A DNA stretch of 64,000 nt from Celoporthe dispersa (taxonomy: Eukaryota > Ascomycota > Sordariomycetes > Diaporthales > Cryphonectriaceae). Below are positions 1 through 10,890 of this stretch, piece after piece. Numbering within the stretch: the stretch's first letter is position 1; each line of letters begins with the position of its first letter. The stretch is from positions 1,054,001 through 1,118,000 of the forward strand of contig WAID01000013.1 in the NCBI GenBank assembly GCA_016584495.1, given 5' to 3'. The notes beneath the pieces were generated by a model, which saw only the letters and a list, made by a program, of their open reading frames with translations, did not search any database and was not told the origin of the DNA. The position numbers and the translations under genes are program-made.

Positions 1-3000
1 GTGAGCTTGAGGCGGATCTGCTTCGCCAGCATCGATGCGGGGTTGCTACGGTGATTGTCCCCGTGGGAGTTGCTCGAGACGGTAAAGACCTCAAAGTGCT
101 CAGAGCGGCTGAGCAGGTCCTGGAGCTTGTGTACCATCATGCTGAAGGGGGTGGCAGGAGAATCAGCGGTAGCTGTCTTTGGTTTGGACTTGACAGCGTA
201 ACCCATGAATACTTCGATGAAGGCGGCCTGAGCCGCCATTGCGAGGTTCTCGTCGGGGTTGCTGAACACCTGCTCCAGAATCCGGACGATACCCGAGTCT
301 AGCAGCTCAGCACTCGTTGCGCTCTCGAAGAGGTCGGAGTCAAAGTAGCTGGCCAGCTTCGTGAAGAGCTTCTTGCCAGTCCCGCTCGCAGCGCTGGGAG
401 AGGAAGTTGGGCGGAGGTAGAAGGTCTCAATGTCGCTGGCCAGTTTGGACAAGTCGTTCAGGATCTTGACAGCCTTCTTCTTCATGGACTTGGCGTTCTT
501 CTCCGTCTCGTGGTCCTCCAAGAAATCCTTCGCCGACGCGTGAATCCTCGATCGCAGGAGCTGATTCTCGGTGAAGGGTGGGGGTGGGGGAGGGGCGTCA
601 AGAGACATAGTCGAGCCGCCAGAGCTGCCGGGAGACCCCGATAGAGCCCGAGGTGGCGCCCCGTGCTCACTCTCATCGTCCTCTTCATCTTCATTGTCCT
701 CATCACGCTCGCCATCCGAGGAGTGGTGTGATGGCCCATCGCCGTCTTCATCCTCCTCATCGTCATGTTCGTGAGCATCCTCTCCATCTAGAGAGTCGCC
801 CTCGGATGACTGATCTGCGGATCCAGCCGAGGAGTGGCGAGACAAGCGCTGCATTCCACTCGTAACCGTCTTGGCATCAGATTCTGTCTCGTTGGCCAGC
901 CTGGCAATTTCCGTGATGACCCCTTCCCTGTAGAGCTGATATTGGTAGATACTGCCGAGCCTGCTCATCAGGAGATCGGTAGCGTCAAGGGCTGCTGCGA
1001 CTAGCGTAAGGTCATCTTTCTGAGAAACGATAGACGCCAGGAAGGATGCGTATGGTACTGGCGCCAGGGCTTCCGTGAGGATGTCAACATCCAGGTTGTA
1101 CAGCATCTTAAGCTGAGCCAACAGGACCTTCTGGCGCACAGTCACGTTGACCGTGCTGGAGAAAGCATCCGTCAGGGTCGGGAAAAGAATCAGTGCAAAA
1201 CGTCGCACTTCATTCTTGCAGCCTTCCAGCAACTGAACGCGCTTCTCGTCGGAAGACCTCCGGCGCGGCGGTGACGAGCCGGCGTTCGCTTCGCCGGCAG
1301 CGGGATCTGTGAAGCCGCCCTTGGTCGGGTCGGCCGCCCCGGCCGGAAGCTTGGGCAGGAGCTCGCACACAACATTGAGGGCCTCGATGATCTGTTCCCT
1401 CGGCCGGTGGATGAGTGCTTGCATGATGAGCACGCTGTCGAGCTTCGACGCAACATCGTCCGTCCCATCGGGCGGAGAGACGCCCGTCAAGACCTGGTAC
1501 AGCGTCTCGACCACATTCATCTTCATCAGCTCCACAGACAACCTGGGGCTCGCCTTGGCGGTGGATGCCAAGACGCGCAGGAATTGGGTGTGGATGCCGG
1601 GTCCGATGAGGTTGGTACTGCCCGGCATGAGAAGCCGCAGGATGGACGAGAGGAGATCCTCGCTGACCAGGGCCTCCAGCTTGCTGGGGTTGTGGCGCCA
1701 GGTGTCCACGATGCGAGAGACGCAAACCGAGGCTTGCTCCACGACCCGCGGATCATTATTCTTGAGCACGTCTCGGAGAATTCGCATGGCATCCTTGACG
1801 ACATTGAAGTAGTCGTGTGGCAGGTTACGGCAACAGTTTGCAGCGGTCGTCACGGCGGTGCGCTGGGTGCTGATGGGGAAGAAGTCGAGATACTCCAGAC
1901 AGGCAGCGAGGCCGCCCTCCTTCACAATGGAGGATGGATACTCAGCGGATACCTTTTCGAGGGTGCTCAGGGCCTGCTCAGCCAGATCAATGAATTGGAT
2001 ATCCCTCAGCTTCTCACACAAGACGGGTACAGCACCCGCGTAGACAACGTTTGTCACGCTGGAAGGCAGGGCCTCCATCAGGTTGGCCAGACAGCGACAG
2101 GCCAGCAGCATGGTCTCAGCGTTAGCTTCTGTGAAATCGTCAGGCTTCATTAGGGAGACGAGCTCTCGGACGAAGGAGTCTGTTGAGAAGTGACCCTGGA
2201 GGTTATCCTCATTGGAGATCAGAAGGATCTCAGACAGCTCATTCAGCGCCACCAGATGCAACGTCGGGTCCTCCTTCTGACGCAGGTTGGACAGGATATC
2301 CCGCAGGCGGGCGTTCATGCCCGACATCATACCTGTTAAGGCCGCGAGCGTGGAGGACAGGCCGCCGGGTGGGCCGAACCCGCCGAACACGTCGTCATCG
2401 TCGCCATCGTCGCCGTCGTCATCATCTGGATAGCGGCGACGTGATGAGTCGTCCTCCTGGCCGTCACTATCTTCACCATGGTAGTCCTCGTTGGGCGGAG
2501 GGGGGCGAGAGGCAGACGTCTTCTCGTTGTCGTCGGTACCGGTCATGGGGGTGTCCTCGTCCGGGTTGTTGGACTTCCTCCGAGGCCGCCTCGAGGACGA
2601 CGTGGAGGCCGCAGCTGTGGGAGAGGGGGCGGTGTCAGGAGTTGTGGCCTTGACCTTGCCCTCGGGCTTCTGGGGCTCACCTGAGGCATTCTTCTTGTTA
2701 CGGCTGGACTTCCGACTAGACGAGGCAGAGGGTGCACTGTCTGGAGGTGGTATCGATGGACCTGCAGCAGACCTAGGCAGAAAAGTCAGCTCTCCTGCCA
2801 CGTGAAAAAAAAACCTCCAAAAACCAGGCCTGGTGTGTATCCTCACTCTGGGCTTGACATAGTCGTAGCTTGTTTGCCCTTCCTCTTTCTAAGAGAGTAC
2901 GCCGGCTGCTGAGGTTGAGATGGGGGCGCTGGGACGAGAGCTGGCTGAGGCTGCTCGGACGCCTTGGCTCGCTTAGTACGGCGTCCGGAGGGGTTGTGCT

Positions 3001-3178
3001 CGGTAGCGTCCTCCAGGCTCGCGCTATCACTGGGCTTGCGTTTCTTTGTGGACAAATCGGTGGGGGCAGGGGTGGCAGGAGGTTCTGACGGGATACTCGA
3101 CGAAGATGCACCGGCAGCTCGAGAGGACCTGGCTGCCTGGCGAGCAGAGGAACGAGTGGTTGGCCTATTAGAAGACAT
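1..3178 (-). CDS. UFD4: UFD4/TRIP12-like HECT E3 ubiquitin ligase, N-terminal part (runs off left edge)
   Basis: Exon 1 runs from the ATG at 3178 to 2847. A 74-bp GTGAGG...CTAG intron (2846-2773) follows, and exon 2 runs from 2772 off the window. The visible ~1034 residues start with a Ser/Arg/Lys-rich, low-complexity segment (about residues 1-150, rich in KKRK-like basic stretches and acidic DDDD runs). An armadillo-type helical region follows, with repeats such as LVALNELSEILL, MLLACRCLANLMEALP and AMRILRDVLKN, as in UFD4/TRIP12. A second acidic, Ser-rich linker lies near 660-840 in the plus numbering. The catalytic HECT domain would be past position 1 and is not seen. In the family this ligase acts on ubiquitin-fusion and N-degron substrates with the proteasome. 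The family assignment rests on the ARM region and overall layout and is fairly secure. The exact N-terminus is less so because the upstream 3 kb is Ser-rich and weakly open. Confidence 0.85.
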
Positions 3179-4818
3179 GAGTAAATGTTAAGACCAGTCT
3201 CATCATTCGATGGAGGACTTGTGACTGTCCGTCAAACAGGCAGCGGTGCTAACGGGAGGGAGAGGCTAGAGGGTGAAGGTGTCGTGACGAGATGGGAAGA
3301 CAGAAAGACTGGGAATGGTAGGAGACGGGCGAGTGTAAACGAGAGTGCCAAGTGATTGGCGTTGTCGCCGGAGGGGTTGGATCCCAAAACGGAACCACCA
3401 CAGAGGTGGAGGCTTAGCTGGCAGCGAGTGTTGGTATTGGTGGGTAAGAGTTGAAAGTGGTGCTTCTGCACTCTTGTGTGTTGTGTGTGTAGTAGAGTTG
3501 TAGTTGCTGCTTGGTGCTTCTGGATTATTTGGTGGAGGTTGATGTCCCCAAAAATCCCCAGACCCCAGCAGGTCCCTACTGGATGATGACGGAAGGCCAA
3601 GCCCGGGGGTTCACCAGCCTGAACAGGCACAACCACCAGCCACAAGTCGATCTGATTCAGAAACTGCCTGATCTGGAACTGGGGCTGACCCCTGGCAGAG
3701 ATGAGAGGGAGAGAGGAAGAGAGGGGTCTCCAGGCTCCTTGTTCGGCCTGAAGGGTTCCAAGCTGGTATAAGGAGGGACAGGTCTGAACTGGGCCGAATC
3801 GAGTGCGACTCGGAGGTGGTTTTTGGGGGGAGGGAGGGGGGAGGGGTGGTTCAAGCTGGCCCGGTTGAGCTGAAGGTGGGGGGGCTCTTGACGATTCCAC
3901 ACATGAAGGGATGAAGGAGATGCAGGCTGCTTGCCAGCAAGGATACTACATGGGAGGGGGAGAAACACTGATGTGTGCCTGGGCAGGCCTGTGGTGATCT
4001 CGAGGTGGCAGGAGAGGAACAGGTGGTGCCGTCATAGAGGAAATGGCAGAGGATATACAGGGAAGTAGATTTAAAAAATGTACCTTGGTGGTCTATTGGA
4101 GCCAGTCACTGCAGCAGTGGCAGCAGCAGCAGAGGAGGACGTCGGGAAGGAGGGGGGAGTAGGAGGAGGAAGGAGCTCGTCGGGTTACGCCTAGCGGGTT
4201 CGTATGATTGATGTCTGGGCCAGGCGCGGCTCTTCTTCTTCCTATCGCCGCGGCTTGACCAGTCGCAGCGCCTGCGTGCGGATGCTGTTGCCTGTACGAG
4301 TTGAGAGCGGAGGAGGAGGAGTAGGAGGAGGAGGTCGCGTTCGAGGAGGAGGTCGCCTGCGTCGAGTCGGGGAACGACTGGGGCTGGGACTGGGCTTGTG
4401 ACAGTGACAAGAACGAGCGGGGCGAGGAAGAGGACGAGTAGGACGAGGAAGGCGCTGTGCGTTCGAGGCCAAGTTCAACAGCCTGAGCCTGAGCTGATGG
4501 GGACGTGGACGTCGACGAGCGCTGGTTCCAGTGGCCGTGTGTGGTACTTCGTTCTGCCATGAGTTATGCCGCCATGAGGGATGGCGACAGCGGATCGTCG
4601 TATTTCTGCGGAGAGAAAGGGGGGGGGTTCACTATCGCGGTTCGCCTGGTGGTCGTCGTGGGGAGGCTCGAAGGGTGCAAAAAGGACGGATGGTCGTCCG
4701 TTGGGGGGGGGACTGATTCAATCGAGATGAGGTTCGGGACCTGATTACTACATACTCCGTGCTTGTACAGTCGGTGCCGCACCACCTATTATGGTACTAT
4801 GGTGCGGTGCAGACTACT

Positions 4819-4854
<36 letters not shown>

Positions 4855-6131
4855 CCTCGCTCTCCACTAGGGCAGGCCCACTTCTCGCCAGACCAGCCTG
4901 ACCAACCCCCCCTCCAGCGAGGTCCTGAACCGCCTGGCAGGCCTGGGGTCTGGGTCTCATGGTTGCGGTGCGGGCGGCTACGGCTGAGGTGCCAGGCCCT
5001 GTGCCCCTGTCCGGATGCCGCTGGGGGCCTTGTCCCAGCAGGCCTGGCGGGGGAAACCGAATGGCACTGCGCTTAGCCCCTCCTGGCCGTTGAGACTCCC
5101 ATCCCCTGCGGTCGCTCCCTATCCAGCGCTATCGCATTCATCCTGGTCTGTCTTGTTGACGCCACTCTGTTAATCCATGTCCGTTCATCTATCTGCGCAC
5201 TACTATGTACTATGGTACAATAGCAAGCACTATGTATGATACATATCCGTTCACGACCTGCTGCAACAAGTCCGGCACACACTGTTGCTGTTTTCATACC
5301 ATACTCCGCAGATAGAGCCCTTCCTCTCCACTAAGGACCCCCTCCCCAACCCACACAAGAGGGCAAAAAAAAAAAATTTGTCTTGTAGCAGCTCCTCTTG
5401 TCATATAGCGCCACGTATCGCATGTTGGGCATGACGGCATGCACCAAGCTCTCAGTGTGGACTTTGGTGGGCAGTCACGGCGGGGCGGGGCGGCCAGTGA
5501 TGTCTTCATTGGGCCCTGCAGGGCACAAGAAAGAAGAGTGGCAGCAGCGAGGAGGCAGAGAGCCAGGAGTTTTCGGTTTGCAGGTGAAACAAGAAAAATG
5601 GTCGGTCATCACGTGGGCAGCGCCACTCTCGAGGTCCCCCAGGTCGCAGCTATCTCCTGTCGGTTCAGCCTTGTAAGCCGTTAGGCTTCATGTTGTGCTA
5701 CGTGGGCTTCGGTCCGAGATCGGATATCTTCTGGGTGCGCGAGAGATCCCTTTTTCGCTCCCAGGTCGGCGGTCCTGCTTGGTTTTCCAACCCTTCCATG
5801 TTTCGAGGCGTCATGTCTGGTATCCCTAAGATGACAAGGCAGAGGTAGTCATCAGGCATCGTCAGGTCAAAGAACCCGCCAGCCTCAATACAATGCCTGA
5901 TCACTACTCGGCAGGGGCAGCGTCCGATGCGCAGTCGAGGGCAATGTGCAGCGGTTTCTGTCGGCCTTAAATGACGTCGGCTTTCACACCCGCGGCTCCG
6001 TGGGACAGCAACCACAAAACACCCTGCCCTTCCCACCCCTCGAGGGCCTTGACAACATGTGTCCATAGCCTCGACTTCGACGCCTACGACCCGTGCTATC
6101 TGCTCGCCGGCTCACTCCAGGCCTCACCACG
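3179..6131. other. Divergent intergenic region, no confident gene
   Basis: This 3-kb stretch separates the divergent UFD4-like and BCKDH E1-alpha genes. It is rich in G runs and in CA/TG repeats. A Ser/Gln-rich minus-strand frame (4560-4093) begins with a good ATG but lacks any recognisable domain and ends in a Cys-rich low-complexity tail. It could be a 5' exon or upstream ORF of the ligase gene, but I cannot support it as a gene. Two further minus frames (3900-3232 and 3968-3657) look like chance openings in pyrimidine-rich leader DNA. Confidence 0.5.
4822..4851. repeat. (AC)15 microsatellite
   Basis: Fifteen uninterrupted AC units in the divergent promoter region between the UFD4-like and BCKDH genes. 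Likely length-polymorphic. Confidence 0.95.
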
Positions 6132-7603
6132 ATGAAGATCCGCCGAGTCCCGGGCCTCGCACCCTCGCTTCGAGGGCCGCGCCCCCTCTTGCCGTCGAGA
6201 GCAGCCACCATCACGCCCACCCCTCCCGCGGCCCACCGCCTCGCAGGCTCTCTCTCCCAACGCCCCGACTCGAAATACGTCCAGTTCCCCGGCGCCGTCA
6301 AGTCTGCCTTCACCAATGCCCTCTCGTTCGAGCAGCCCGCCTCGCACGAGGCCATGCCTACCTACCGCGCCGTCGACCAGAACGGGCACGTGGTGGACTC
6401 CTCCTTCGAGCCCGACCTCTCCGACCAGGAGGTCATCAAGCTCTACCGGGACATGCTGCTGGTGTCCATCCTGGACGTCATCATGTTCGACTCCCAGCGC
6501 CAGGGCCGCATCAGCTTTTATATGGTATCAGCCGGCGAGGAGGCCGTGACCGTCGGGTCCGCGAGCGCCCTGGAGAAGGAGGACGTCGTCTTCTGCCAGT
6601 ATCGCGAGCAGGGCGTGTTTGCGCAGAGGGGTTTCACACCGAGGGATTTTATGAACCAGCTGTTTGCCAACAAGAAGGATCCGGGCAGAGGGAGAAACAT
6701 GCCGGTGCATTATGGGAGCAGGGAGTTAAACATTGTGCGTGCCAGCCTGGCCCCATGACAAGACCTTCCCCGGGGGGCCCAGATCCTCTCCGATAGTAGA
6801 ACCGCTGAGCTGAACCTTTTTCCTCCGAACAGCATACCATCTCGTCGCCCCTCGCAACCCAGATCCCACACGCCTCTGGGGCCGCATACGCGCTCAAGAT
6901 GCAGCACCTGCACAACCCCTCCGTCCCACCCCCGCGTGGCCGTTGTCTATTTTGGTGAGGGCGCCGCTTCCGAGGGCGACTTCCACGCGGCTCTCAACAT
7001 CGCCGCGACCAGGTCCTGTCCCGTCATCTTCATATGCCGCAACAACGGCTACAGCATCTCCACCCCGGTGCTCGAGCAGTACCGCGGCGACGGGATCGCC
7101 TCGAGGGGCGTGGGGTACGGCATCGAGACGGTGCGCGTGGACGGGAACGACATATGGGCGATCCGCGAGGCCACCAAGCGGGCGAGGCAGATGGCCCTGC
7201 AGGATGGCGGCAAGCCCGTGCTGATTGAGGCGTTGACCTACCGCATCGGCCACCACAGCACGAGCGACGACTCCTTTGCGTACCGCGCAAGGGTGGAGGT
7301 CGAGGAGTGGAAGAGGCGGGACAACCCGATCTCGCGCCTGCGGAAGTGGATGGAGGCCAAGGGGATCTGGGACGAGGCGAAGGAGAAGGAGGCCAGAGAG
7401 GGGATCAGGAGGGATCTGTTGAAGGCGTTCCAGGAGGCGGAGAAGGAAAAGAAGCCCCCATCAGGGCCATGTTTGAAGATGTATATGAAGAGCTCACGCC
7501 AGAGATCAGGGGGCAGATGGCGGATCTCAGGGACCTCATTGAGAGGTATCCGGACGAGTATGATGTGAATGACTTTGACGGTGGGAAAGACAGCTTGAAA
7601 TGA
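6132..7603 (+). CDS. Branched-chain 2-oxoacid dehydrogenase E1 subunit alpha, mitochondrial (two 1-nt frame breaks)
   Basis: This is the thiamine-diphosphate E1-alpha subunit of the complex that decarboxylates the 2-oxo acids of Leu, Ile and Val in the mitochondrial matrix. Exon 1 is 6132-6734, the intron 6735-6832 (GTGCGT...ACAG), and exon 2 6833-7603. The ATG at 6132 opens an Arg-rich presequence (MKIRRVPGLAPSLRGPRPLL). ThDP-binding landmarks are present: YFGEGAASEGDFHAAL followed about 25 residues later by CRNNGYS. The phosphorylation loop RIGHHSTSDDSFAYR matches the regulatory serine loop of BCKDHA. The frame slips +1 in the C5 run at 6929-6933 and returns by -1 at the C5 run 7455-7459. 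With both undone the product is 457 residues, normal for the family. I read these as sequencing indels because the protein is conserved on both sides of each break. Confidence 0.93.
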
Positions 7604-8403
7604 ACACTTTATGATCTCTTGAGATTTTTTTGATCTTCTTTTCTGTTTTGTTTTTTCATATCTCCTACAGTCCCTCCTGAATTTCGTTCCTCCTTCCTAG
7701 ATAATTCATCGATCCTGTAAGCTTCTATGCAACAGACTCTCAAGTCAAAGCGGGTGCAGCTCACGTCCATTTGTATAGCTCCACAAGCTGAAGACTCACA
7801 AACCTTTCCAGCATCCTCTAAGTATCTAGCCACAGATTGGTTCCTTGGGCCATGCTCTATCAGCAGGCCTCCGAGGAGGCTGCCTGTGGAGCTTGAGTCC
7901 ACAGAAATACACAAAACCGATGAGGTAAAGAACACAGCTTGGGCGAGCGAGGTATGATCTTCCAGCTGCCAGCGAGCCACCAGTCTGGGGGATCAAGACT
8001 AGTCTGGGGGAGCAAGACCATGCGTCGTCTTGGGTCCAGAAGTACCGAAGTACTTATCCATGGTCCTTTGTGACATTCATAGGCTGCACATTGTGATGTC
8101 GAACAGGTCTGAGGTGTCGAAAAAGGAACTTTGGTCCCACAGCCAAAGTGTAAACATTGAATATCAGACACTCTCTGCTGCCGATTCACCTACCTCCCAG
8201 TCCCACCGTCCTGAAAGTCTCCCAAAACCGTACGAGTTGATCTGCTCATCCCTTCGGAAAGACCACCTGAACGCATACTCAAAAACACGTCTCCATCTCA
8301 TCAACCTTTCGCAGGGCCACGAGTACAAACCAAGCCAGCATCTCGGAACTCCCTCCCGGACAACGCTTCTCATCCCAGTCCGTCCAGCGCCCAGCGGCGA
8401 ACC
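7604..8403. other. Intergenic, nothing recognised
   Basis: The 3' flank of the E1-alpha gene begins with a T-rich stretch (about 7610-7660) suited to a polyadenylation region. The rest is the promoter side of the small membrane protein gene. No coding frame with family features is visible. Confidence 0.5.
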
Positions 8404-8550
8404 ATGTCCGACAACAACCTCGCCATCTTCCTCGCAATCACCCTCACCCTCCTCTTCGTCGCGTTCGCCGCCTACCAGGCACGCAAGTGGATCAGCGAAT
8501 TCACGCGGGCGATGGTGCAGTCCAGGGCGGCGCAGCGCGACGAAGTTTAG
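8404..8550 (+). CDS. Small single-pass membrane protein, 48 aa
   Basis: An ATG in good context (ACCATGT) opens a 48-codon frame ending at TAG 8550. The protein begins MSDNN, then has a hydrophobic helix of about 20 residues (LAIFLAITLTLLFVAFAAY). A basic/aromatic juxtamembrane segment (QARKWISEFTRAMVQSRAAQ) and RDEV follow. This pattern, with positive charges after the helix and a short amphipathic tail, fits a tail-proximal inner-membrane or ER microprotein. It lies 225 bp upstream of COQ5 on the same strand. I do not recognise the family. The strict hydrophobic/charged partition and GC-rich third positions argue that it is real, but the function is unknown. Confidence 0.6.
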   Translation: MSDNNLAIFLAITLTLLFVAFAAYQARKWISEFTRAMVQSRAAQRDEV

Positions 8551-8775
8551 CGGCTGGCATGAAGCAAAGAACGCCGCCCTGTTCTGGACAAGGTTCAACT
8601 CTCCAGGCCAGCATCGGCGCCGAGCTCGGCAACAGGGGTACACCCTTGTCTCCGTACGAGGAAATCTATCTCCCTGTCGAAAGGGCCTACCCCGGTCTAT
8701 GGCTTTCATCATACTGCGTTCTTCCATCTTCACAAAGACTTTCCAGCGCCTCGATTGGGTTTGTTCTTGTTCACA

Positions 8776-8907
8776 ATGTCCACATCAAGACAGATCTTCA
8801 GGACGGGGGCGCGGTGTATACGGTCTGTGCCACAGAGGAGGTGGTCTATAATACCATGCTCGAACCGAGCGTTCTCAACAACGGACACGGCGCGCGACGG
8901 GGCGGCA

Positions 8908-8939
<32 letters not shown>

Positions 8940-9133
8940 CAGCGGCGGTAATGGGGCCACAAGCGCGAGCAGGGCAGATCGCGAGACTCACTTTGGCTTC
9001 GAGACGGTCACCGAATCGGAAAAGACACAGCGCGTGGCCGAGGTGTTCAGCAGTGTTGCCGAGACGTATGACCGCATGAATGACCTGATGTCCTTTGGTT
9101 GGCACCGGGTGTGGAAGTAAGCAGCAGCACCAG

Positions 9134-9189
<56 letters not shown>

Positions 9190-9908
9190 CTCCTCGTCTC
9201 TCGATCGTGTTGCTCACATTGGTCTCCTCCACAGGGATCACTACGTCTCGACCCTCAACCCGGGCTCCCACCCGCCCAACACACCCCCACCGCCCCAGCA
9301 CATCCTCGATATAGCCGGCGGCACCGGCGACATCGCCTTCCGCCACCTGTCCCACGCCCACAACCTCAACGCCAACCCCAACGTGCGCGTGACCATCTCC
9401 GACATCAACCCCTCCATGCTCGCCGTGGGCCGCCAGCGCTCTCTTGCCCTCCCGGCCTCGCAGCAGGCCGCCCTCTCCTTCCTCGAGGCCAACGCCGAGG
9501 ACCTCCCGCGCCGCGGGGGTGCCCGACGCCTCCGTCGACCTGTACACCGTCGCCTTCGGCATCCGCAACTTCAGCAACATCCCCCTGGCCCTCGCCGAGG
9601 CCTACCGCGTCCTGAAGCCAGGCGGCGTCCTCGCGGTTCTCGAGTTCTCCAAGGTCGACAGGTACCCGCTCTTCAACGCCGCCTACAAGCGCTGGAGCTT
9701 CGGCGCCATCCCCCTCATCGGCCAGCTCGTCGCCGGCGACCGGGATAGCTACCAGTACCTGGTCGAGAGCATCGAGCGGTTCCCTAGCCAGGAGGAGTTC
9801 CGCGACATGATCCTTGCCGCGGGCTTCGTCGTGGGCGGGGACGGCTGGGAGGACTTGACCGGTGGTGTGGCGGCCATACATCGTGGGATGAAGCCGCTGG
9901 GTAAATAA
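8776..9908 (+). CDS. COQ5: COQ5-type 2-methoxy-6-polyprenyl-1,4-benzoquinol C-methyltransferase (one 1-nt frame break)
   Basis: This SAM-dependent C-methyltransferase acts in ubiquinone biosynthesis at the matrix face of the inner mitochondrial membrane. Exon 1 is 8776-9116 and exon 2 9235-9908. The intron (GTAAGC...ACAG, 9117-9234) contains a long CT microsatellite. The N-terminus (MSTSRQIFRTGARCIRSVPQ) is a plausible presequence and is followed by a poly-Thr run encoded by ACG repeats. Family motifs are VFSSVAETYDRMNDLMSFG (UbiE/COQ5 signature), DIAGGTGDIAFR (SAM motif I), NPSMLAVG, and DLYTVAFGIRNFSNIP (second UbiE/COQ5 signature). The frame slips at the G5 run 9515-9519 between EANAEDLP and PDASVDLYT. 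Removing one G restores a 337-residue protein, the usual length. I infer a sequencing insertion rather than inactivation. Confidence 0.93.
8909..8938. repeat. (ACG/GAC)n trinucleotide repeat inside COQ5 exon 1
   Basis: About ten ACG units read in frame as a poly-threonine tract between the mitochondrial presequence and the methyltransferase domain. Length changes here would be in-frame. Confidence 0.9.
9139..9186. repeat. (CT)24 microsatellite in the COQ5 intron
   Basis: An uninterrupted CT tract just after the GTAAGC donor and well before the CCACAG acceptor of the single COQ5 intron. Confidence 0.95.
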
Positions 9909-10890
9909 GAGGCTGTGGACGACGTCCCTGAGAAAAAAAGAAAGAGAGGAAAAGCACAGAGGAAGAAGAAGAAGAAGAAGAAAAACATAAAGATAGAAAG
10001 GAATTAATAGGACCACTCCGCCATCCGTTCTGCAACACCTCCTGCTGCGGGCAGGGCCCTTGCGAGATTCCTACCCAAGTACGTGGTATGATTATATCCT
10101 AGCTGTGGTAATGTACACAGCCCGCTCTCTCTGAGCCGGTACTCTCCTCTAACTGACGTGATGTCCATCCATCCACCCACCCACTGTCGGCTGCGCATGA
10201 CTGATATACACAGGACATGTAGAGACCAGTTCCATTGCACTCAAGCTACGGGCAGTAAAATAAAAGAAGCTATTGAGAGACATGTGCCCCCTTGTCCTCC
10301 TCCGCCCTTCCTGAATAATTCTATATACCCATCATCAGTGTCATATCCATGAGAAATATACAGCAGAAAATAGTATCCGGTATAAGCAATCTCAAATAGT
10401 GAAAAACGCATCAAGTGATATTCTTTTTTTCTTTCTTTTACCCCGAAACCTAACAAGAACACGGCCTAAAAGAAACACATTGCTTAGAGCTACGATGTGA
10501 GTGAAGGAAAGCATGAGAGGAAAAAAAGGGGGAAAAAATAACAAAAGAAACTTGCGAGGGGAAAAAAAAGTACGCAGCACGCCTCCCACCTGCCTCTCAC
10601 GCAAACCAGCGTTCCCTCCCGAGCCTGACTCTAAGGTAATAGAAGAAAGCCTGTCCTGATCTAAACTATGAGACGTTGACGGATCTTTGTCGGCGATTCG
10701 CAGATGGAGTGTCGTAGTCAGAGATCACGCTTTCCATCCACATCAGGCCCACGGCCCAGAAAGTGTAATACAGCGGGTGGACGAGGGCCGCCAGCATTGC
10801 GTGCCAGATACAACCCAACCGCGGGGAATTATGTCCTCCGTTCCTCAATCCATGCTTCCAAAGGTAAGCTGCGACGCCATGAGGGGGTAT
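9909..10890. other. Convergent intergenic region, nothing recognised
   Basis: The stretch between the convergent COQ5 and DUF2433 genes is purine-rich (AAGAAG and AAAGAG runs just after the COQ5 stop) and has many A/T runs around 10400-10570. These fit 3'-UTR and polyadenylation sequence from both genes. No supported coding frame. Confidence 0.5.

Noticed and set aside
4093..4560. Ser/Gln-rich minus-strand frame with ATG at 4560
   Set aside because: Low complexity, no domain, ends in a CCCCHCC tail typical of reading through a GCA/CAG repeat. Possibly a 5' exon but not supportable as a gene.
6929..7459. Programmed ribosomal frameshifting as explanation of the BCKDH frame breaks
   Set aside because: Opposite shifts at two C runs in a housekeeping gene, with the same type of break in seven other genes, fit sequence errors far better. 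No slippery site with a conserved downstream structure is seen.
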